A DNA stretch of 64,000 nt, taken from Phoronis australis. Taxonomy: Eukaryota; Phoronida; Phoronidae. Positions within the stretch are counted from its first letter, which is position 1. Every line of letters begins with the position of its first letter. The notes beneath the pieces were generated by a model, which had not been told where the DNA came from, made no database searches, and worked only from the letters and a program-made list of their open reading frames with translations. The DNA lies in contig NMRA01000141.1 of the NCBI GenBank assembly GCA_002633005.1, positions 490,326 to 554,325 of the forward strand, given 5' to 3'. Positions 58,272-64,000 of the stretch are shown here, in pieces. The position numbers and the translations under genes were made by a program.

Positions 58272-61200
58272 CCTAAAAACAAATCAAACACAGTATAAAA
58301 ACAGTAATCACTAATTTTTAACCAGTTGAATTTAAGCACAGTTGTCACACTATTTAACTATTAAGCATCCATTTTTTCTCCAATTAAATTATTCAAGAGA
58401 CATTAACAGTATTAGGGCCAAAAGGGCATTTTTGGGATTACTGTTAAACGGCAAGTTAAGTAAAACGGCAAAATCCACTACGTCCTTGTGATTTTTAGAA
58501 ATTCCGTGATTCTCAATGCTGGCTCCCAGTCATTTGGTAGAATTAAATGAAATTGAAGCCACAGACCTAATCAGATAAATACACTTAAATACTAAGTTAC
58601 TTGTCTCATTGGCTTTTCGCTTAGTTATCAAAATGTTGTACAGCCGCTGCAGAGGTTGTGAGTTTAAAACACAACATTGCGATGTTGTATCAAAAAAAAA
58701 AAACAATTCTGGGGCCAATTTCAAATAAATGTAGAGCTAAAAATTTACATAATGAATATGGGATTATGACAGTTTATTTGCCAGAGGGGGGACATCATCA
58801 CCTGATGACAACAGGTCTTTAAAAGTATTACTAAAGGTCACAGTGACATATGAGAATTTATAATTTTACTGAAAAGAGACCGTTTTGCATCCTCACTTAC
58901 CGTGTCCCACTTGGCATTCTGCCTCTCCTTTTCAAACTTGGCAAATTCTCGCCGATCGTGAATTGTTGTGAATAGCTTCCAGCATAGCAAGAGGGCAAGT
59001 CCAACTGCCACAATGCCCCCTATCACGCCCAGCACGATGGCCAATACATTCACTTTCTTGACACACTCTGGAAGATAAACGACAAGAATGCCCACTACTA
59101 AACAAGACTCTCGAGGAATAAACTTTGAAAATTACCCAATCAGCATATATAAAAACGAAAGAAATGAAAATGCCTTCACTCACTTCAAAATTTATTACAC
59201 TAATAATGTTCTGTTTGACAATACCTTTAGTTCTCTGGACCTCAACCACATACTCTCGTTTACTCTCGATGTAGCGATAGTTGAAGAAAAAAGTACAATC
59301 ATCATCGTCACGGAACTGGCATTTACGGATCCCTTTCTGTGGGTCATTTTCTGCAAGACGAGACAGAATGCAGGTTAACACAGTACACACACCCGACTAT
59401 AAATCTTTAGATCGTCACCCTAGGTGACTGGAGCAGGTCAATTATTCGTTGTGTAAACATCTTAACACAACAAATTTAATGGTGATGCCAAACTCCACAA
59501 ATTTTTCACCAACTAAAAGCTAAGTGCTCAAAAATATCTTTAGACGGGAAAACAAAACGATTTAAATCCAAGTAAAAATTTCATGAATTACTTGCAAACT
59601 TGTAAAATTCCTTTAATTATGCCGTCTAAGTTACCCTCAGTTTTGCCATGTCACAGCAAGATCTTGTTGACCAGTAGTTCAAACACACGGGCCCTACACA
59701 TGTCAAACATGTCAACTGCTTTGAATTAATTGTGTGACGCGTCACAAAAGTTTGAGTAAAAAAATCAGGAAACTCAACACTTCTGCTTTCTGCAGTTATA
59801 CTGTACTCGATAAATGGAGATCATAATATTTCCTAACAAACTTCTTTATTATTATGTGTGAAATTTTGACCCAGCACAGTTCATAGTTTTAAAAATAACC
59901 AAATACACACAAGAGTCCATGCTAGTCGTTCGTAGCGCTAGTTAAACAACAAATGTCTAGAGATTGATGGAAGAGATTATCAAATCACACACAAAATCAC
60001 GACACTTCAAAACGTGATACAATTGACATTCCTGTCCAGAACTTGTCACTGTAATATCATAACCATGACTAAGAGTGTTCATATATTTATTAAAGTACTT
60101 TGGAAATACAGTACGTTCTCTTCTTTACCTTAACAGTTCACAAATATCATCCGTCCGAATAGGCAATTCTAAATACCAGGGGATTTCCTCATTAAATAAT
60201 GACTGCAAGTCTCTACGGCCTCTGTCCTAGCACACTCACCTACAGCCTCTGCTATTTCTATAATGTTCACATCTGTACAGTATTTCTTGCAGCCTTCACT
60301 GCCATATTTAGCCGCCAATTCGCCTGTTCCAAACTGCACGCACTGGACACAGTCTTTATATTCCTTACACTTCCCAGGACAAGTCTGCCAATGAACAGAG
60401 TGGACAGAGTAACAAAAGTTTCAAGAAGCAATAAAATCTTGTGCCCAATACACACACGAACAGCATCAAAACAACTGTACACATGGTGCATAACTCAAAT
60501 AATTTTGTAACACTCCAACAATTCACTTGAATGCAAATTTGAACGTGTGTCTTCATTTATTTGATGAACACGTTTTATAGAAAACTCCAAAAGTCTATTT
60601 CCAAAGAATAAATTCTCAGGTTCAATCATGCCTTTCTCTCTGCAATCGTCAATAGCAAAATCTGCAGACGTTTCTTTTTCAAAACTAATGCACCTCAAAG
60701 TTAATCAACTGAACAAGCCACAAAATAGTAGTACACCGTGCCGACAACAACTCACCGGACAGTCCTCACACCGAGGCCCTCTGTAGTTGGTGGTAATGTT
60801 GCACTCGCAGACACCACACACACACTCTCCTTTACCGTTACAGATTTCCTGTCACAAAATGAAGACCAACATTCATGACGATCAGCAAAAGAATAACGTA
60901 ACGAAGAATCAAACGATGATATCTAGGGCTGAAGTCTGTTCACCATATGACACTACGTCAGGTCATCAAAATATTTCAGAGCAGTAAAACATATTTTCTA
61001 AATGTTTTTTGAGTATAAATGAGTCGAGTTCTGTGTTTCAACATTCATTTGTATCTACTAAACAACCAAAAAGGATATCCAGCATTCATCATTTTGATGC
61101 ACAATATTGATTTAGCAGACAAAGCAAATAAAACATGCCCAACTCACTTTTTTCCAAAATTTCATTAGACTATACGCCATATATCTCATATGTCAGCTGA

Positions 61201-64000
61201 TATTTACAGTAGCTGTTCATAAAGCACAAAAGTTGCACATCACAGAAAGTTAAAACTACTGTCTAACCTTATACTGTTCTCAAACTGTGTGTACAAATGA
61301 TCCATTGTTATGTCACAGACTAGCCAACCGTCCTGTCCACTCACCCCATTCGAAGCCATACACGTGCTTTCATCTGTAGGACAACCACAGTCAGTGCCGT
61401 TGTAGCCGTCTTGACAGAAGCACTTGCCACACTTGCACTCGCCTCTTGTTGGGCCTAGGAAAACCGAGTTACCTGTCACTATCACAACTCGGACAAAATC
61501 GAAGGTGGGTGGAAAGCATTAGACGGTTTTTCAACGTATTAACAGAAATAAATAAGTAAGTATAAGTAAATAGAAGCCATCTTTCATAGAACATACTGCT
61601 ATTTACCCAGCGTGCATACTGCAAATAGCAAAACCCATTACTTCAGTGAGCTAAATTGAAAAAACTTAAGTTTAATTTGACTTGTAAGATTTAAAGTTGA
61701 CAAAAATGACAGTTCAGAATCCATCAGAAGTTGTGTCAGTCCAAACAAGGCACATGCATTTCAAGAGCATTTGAACAAATACAATAACGCAAGCAATGCA
61801 AAATTGATAAAAAAGTTTCTCATTTTGTGTAGCAAGAGTAGTCAGATTATTTTCGAAACTTTACTGATGTCAATAAGAATAACAAGAACAATGCACCGTT
61901 GAAATGCTCCAAACAACTGCACCAAAGGTGGTGTGCTTCTAGGTTTTCTTAGAATCATAAAAATGGCCATTAGATGGCGCAGAATACATTGGATTAGTAA
62001 GAAATTGGGAAGGCATTATTGTCTCTCTAATACAAAAATGTCAAATTTCATGAAAATCCACCAAGGAACTCCAAAGATAAAGAGGCAAGTCTAAAAACTA
62101 AAATTGTTACTAGAGGAAACCACGGCAGACATAGTCGTCCAACAAGTCGTGCGCAGCTGTTGTCAAATTTATTGGAAAACACCTGCAAAAATTCACAAAG
62201 ATCCTTCAAAAGAATCAGGAGCTACAGCCATGACTGGAAAATCACCACTAGAGGGCACCTCAGTTGTCAGACCATCCAATAACCAGACATGGCCTTGTCA
62301 TTAGGAACACAACTGCTAAGTTTCATAATGATACTTTGAGCAGTTTTGTGCATAAATAGGTGATCGCCAAAAAAATACTCAAAATAATAAAAATGGCAAC
62401 TAGATGGCGCAAAATAGGTCAAATCTATCTGAAAATCCTTAACAGAAACCTATTTGTCACATTTCACAAAATATTCATCCATGAACTCCAAAGATACCAA
62501 ACCAAATGCAAAAAATAAAATAAATTTACAATAGGGGGCACAGCAGTACTCCGATCAGTCCGAAATTTGTTCATAGGAACACATCTCATTACCCCTAAGA
62601 TCCTGGAAGGGGTTTAGGAGATTCAACAGCGAATGCCGAAGACCTGAACAGAGATGACAGCAATTGGGTGCATTTGACTGGTAACAGAGAAATACACGAC
62701 AACCTCCTCCAAACAACTGGTGAATGCTTTAACAGATCCACAGTAACTGGAGATATTGCATCAACAAAAAGCACATTTGAAACAGAAATACCAACCTCAA
62801 ACAAGTTGAAATAGCAAAGCTCCTTGACCATAGGTTGCGTTTGATTCAAGAATGTGTCTACATGTATTTTCATACGATCACATTTCTCACTTACAAACTC
62901 ACTCAGAACAAATTGATGCAAATACCCGATTTGAAAAATTCCAGGATTTTGATGATTAATTGCATCATACATGCATATCAATTCCATCTGTTCAGCGGAC
63001 AACACAGACTTGCACATTCTTCTGAATCGCTCAATAATATTAAAATAATTCCTATTAATACCATTTTACAAATCATTGCCCATGCACCTAGTCATTTTTT
63101 CCCTTCAATGGGAGACCTCTAGCAGACTTCTGATCCATTTATTCCTTTTGCTAATTGGTTTCAATACACATTCATAATCACTGATAAAGATTATCAAATC
63201 ACTTTCTCCTATTCACTGGCACATGGTGTCCCATCTTTGACACAAAAACTGTTGAGTTTCGTAAAAATTCATTGAGAGACTTGGCAGACATAAAATCACT
63301 CACAAAAATGCCACTAATTGGAACAGTAATTGTTGAATTTGTCTGAAACTAATCATCTGTTGGCGCCTTTCATAGAAACCTACATGCAAAGTGTCACTTT
63401 AAGCCCACAACTGTATCAGTGGAAGACACAGCTGTGTACTCTAGACGGATGCGACACCGATGTCTGACAGAGACCACACTAAATATACAGCCACATATGT
63501 ACGTCAGCGCAAAAAAGGAAACAGAAGCGACTATTTCCCCGTAACTTTTACAGCAATTTCAAACTGCTTACCTCCGCACAGCTGGTTGTCGAAGAAATAA
63601 CACGAGTAGTCATCACACTCACAGAAGTCTCCGGAGTACTTCTGATCCAGCCGTTGTTTATTGCGTGAGAAACACTCACACGATCCACAGATGCACTCCC
63701 CACGGTTCTCGCACACAACGTCGGAAGTGTTGGACCTGAGCAGACAAATGAGTACTGAACCTAACCTCACTCGGACACAAGAGCTTTACAAAATAAAACC
63801 TTTACGAAGTTGAGAGACAATCTTGGAGTTCAAACTTTGCTCTCGCCATATCTGCAATGTTACTCATTTATAAAAGATCATATCTCACATCATGCGATCA
63901 CCAACTACATATTCTCGCATAACTATCTCAACATGTGCAATAAGGTATTTTTACACTGCATGCATTATTACAATGCTTTATCACAGACACTCACCATAGC
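58206..64000 (-). CDS. Integrin beta subunit, 3' half (5' partial gene)
   Basis: Beta-integrins pair with alpha subunits as transmembrane adhesion receptors linking matrix to actin. Seven exons join in phase into 289 residues plus stop: 63572-63735, 61345-61454, 60756-60848, 60240-60384, 59225-59350, 58901-59067 and 58206-58271. They give most of I-EGF2, then I-EGF3 and I-EGF4 (CxCxxC patterns), the beta-tail domain with its Cys set, a membrane segment (VLAIVLGVIGGIVAVGLALL) and a tail of about 48 residues with HDRREFAKFEKE, NPIY and NPTY. The tail is close to vertebrate beta-1 and has both NPxY motifs used by talin and kindlin. The beta-I, PSI and hybrid domains lie beyond the right edge. 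A GTGAGT at 63994-63989 could be the donor of the next exon, of which only six bases would be visible. The vertebrate orthologue cannot be fixed from this half. Confidence 0.96.
58901..59067 (-). CDS. Integrin beta transmembrane exon
   Basis: The exon covers the last extracellular Cys (ECVKK), the membrane helix, WKLFTTIHDRREFAKFEKE and NAKWDT. The donor is GTAAGTGAGG and the acceptor TTTATCTTCCAG. It ends in phase 0, matching the last exon. Confidence 0.96.
59225..59350 (-). CDS. Integrin beta-tail domain exon 2
   Basis: It encodes NDPQKGIRKCQFRDDDDCTF, then NYRYIESKREYVVEVQRTK, the second half of the beta-tail domain. The acceptor is CTTGCAG and the donor GTATTGTC, a weaker variant of GTAAGT. 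Confidence 0.93.
60240..60384 (-). CDS. Integrin beta-tail domain exon 1
   Basis: It encodes TCPGKCKEYKDCVQC, FGTGELAAKYG and CKKYCTDV, the first half of the beta-tail domain with its paired Cys. The acceptor is CATTGGCAG and the donor GTGAGTGTG. Its last base pairs in phase with 59350. Confidence 0.94.
60756..60848 (-). CDS. Integrin I-EGF4 exon
   Basis: It holds 31 codons with EICNGKGECVCGVCEC and RGPRCEDCP, a complete cysteine-rich repeat. The acceptor is TGTGACAG and the donor GTGAGT, and both borders are in phase 0. Confidence 0.94.
61345..61454 (-). CDS. Integrin I-EGF3 exon
   Basis: It encodes GECKCGKCFCQDGYNGTDC and CPTDESTCMASNG. The acceptor is TTTTCCTAG and the donor GTGAGTGG. 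An N-glycosylation site (NGT) lies in the loop. Confidence 0.95.
61930..62640 (-). repeat. Family C block, reverse orientation, in integrin intron
   Basis: Units end with CATTAGATGGCGCAG, CACTAGAGGGCACC, AACTAGATGGCGCAA and AATAGGGGGCACAGC at about 61970, 62250, 62398 and 62531. It lies in the 2.1-kb intron between the I-EGF2 and I-EGF3 exons. Confidence 0.75.
63230..63420 (-). repeat. Family C, diverged remnant
   Basis: GTTTCGTAAAAATTCATTGAG, AAAATGCCACTAATTGGAAC and CATAGAAACCTACATGCAAA are diverged versions of the family words. It is in the same integrin intron as the larger block. Confidence 0.5.
63572..63735 (-). CDS. Integrin I-EGF2 exon
   Basis: It encodes VVCENRGECICGSCEC, then YSGDFCECDDYSC and the QLCG start of the next repeat. 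The acceptor is TCTGCTCAG and the donor GTAAGCAG. One base at the start belongs to a codon begun in the next upstream exon. Confidence 0.95.

Overview
This is a eukaryotic genomic window, most likely from a marine invertebrate deuterostome (hemichordate, echinoderm or cephalochordate; I cannot decide which). The reasons are genes split by introns with consensus GT/AG sites, AATAAA signals, a dense population of decayed DNA transposons and retroelements, a repeated TAGGCCTAC-type word, and a gene set (LSM12, IL-17-like cytokine, beta-integrin, PC-esterase-like membrane protein) that fits an animal. Most long open frames are chance or repeat-derived. The two best conserved genes lie in short exons that had to be assembled from splice phases.

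Layout. 1.8-9.6 kb: LSM12 on the plus strand, exons 2 to 5, with exon 1 not found and presumably upstream of the window. About 900 bp of inverted-complementary repeat sequence lies on either side of exons 2-4. 15.8-16.3 kb: an IL-17-like secreted cytokine on the minus strand, one large exon with the signal-peptide codons at its start. 14-24 kb: small palindromic elements. 24.8-26.1 kb: first copy of a 1.3-kb dispersed repeat. 27.4-29.9 kb: a Ty3/Gypsy-type LTR element reduced to a broken integrase, with a small DNA element nested in its 5' LTR. 32.3-35.5 kb: two LINE reverse-transcriptase remnants around a TTAA-flanked element that contains a 949-bp assembly gap. 36.0-37.4 kb: a CGAGTA-rich inverted-repeat element. 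38.0-38.45 kb: an 11-bp-phased minisatellite. 39.1-43.9 kb: two copies in opposite orientation of one TTAA-flanked (Kolobok-like) transposon family, each with a THAP-domain remnant; one carries a nested second copy of the 1.3-kb repeat. 45.6-46.9 kb: a type II membrane SGNH/PC-esterase-like protein on the plus strand. 49.4-53.6 kb: repeats and a decayed mobile-element protein. 58.2-64.0 kb: the 3' half of a beta-integrin gene on the minus strand, seven exons, whose 5' half lies beyond the right edge.

The genes do not form an operon or a common pathway. They are independent loci in a repeat-rich region: an RNA-binding adaptor (LSM12), an immune cytokine (IL-17-like), a probable Golgi carbohydrate-modifying enzyme (PC-esterase-like) and an adhesion receptor (integrin beta). 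The strongest inferences beyond gene naming are the LSM12 inverted-repeat arrangement, which could favour exon circularisation, and the nested, datable transposon structures.
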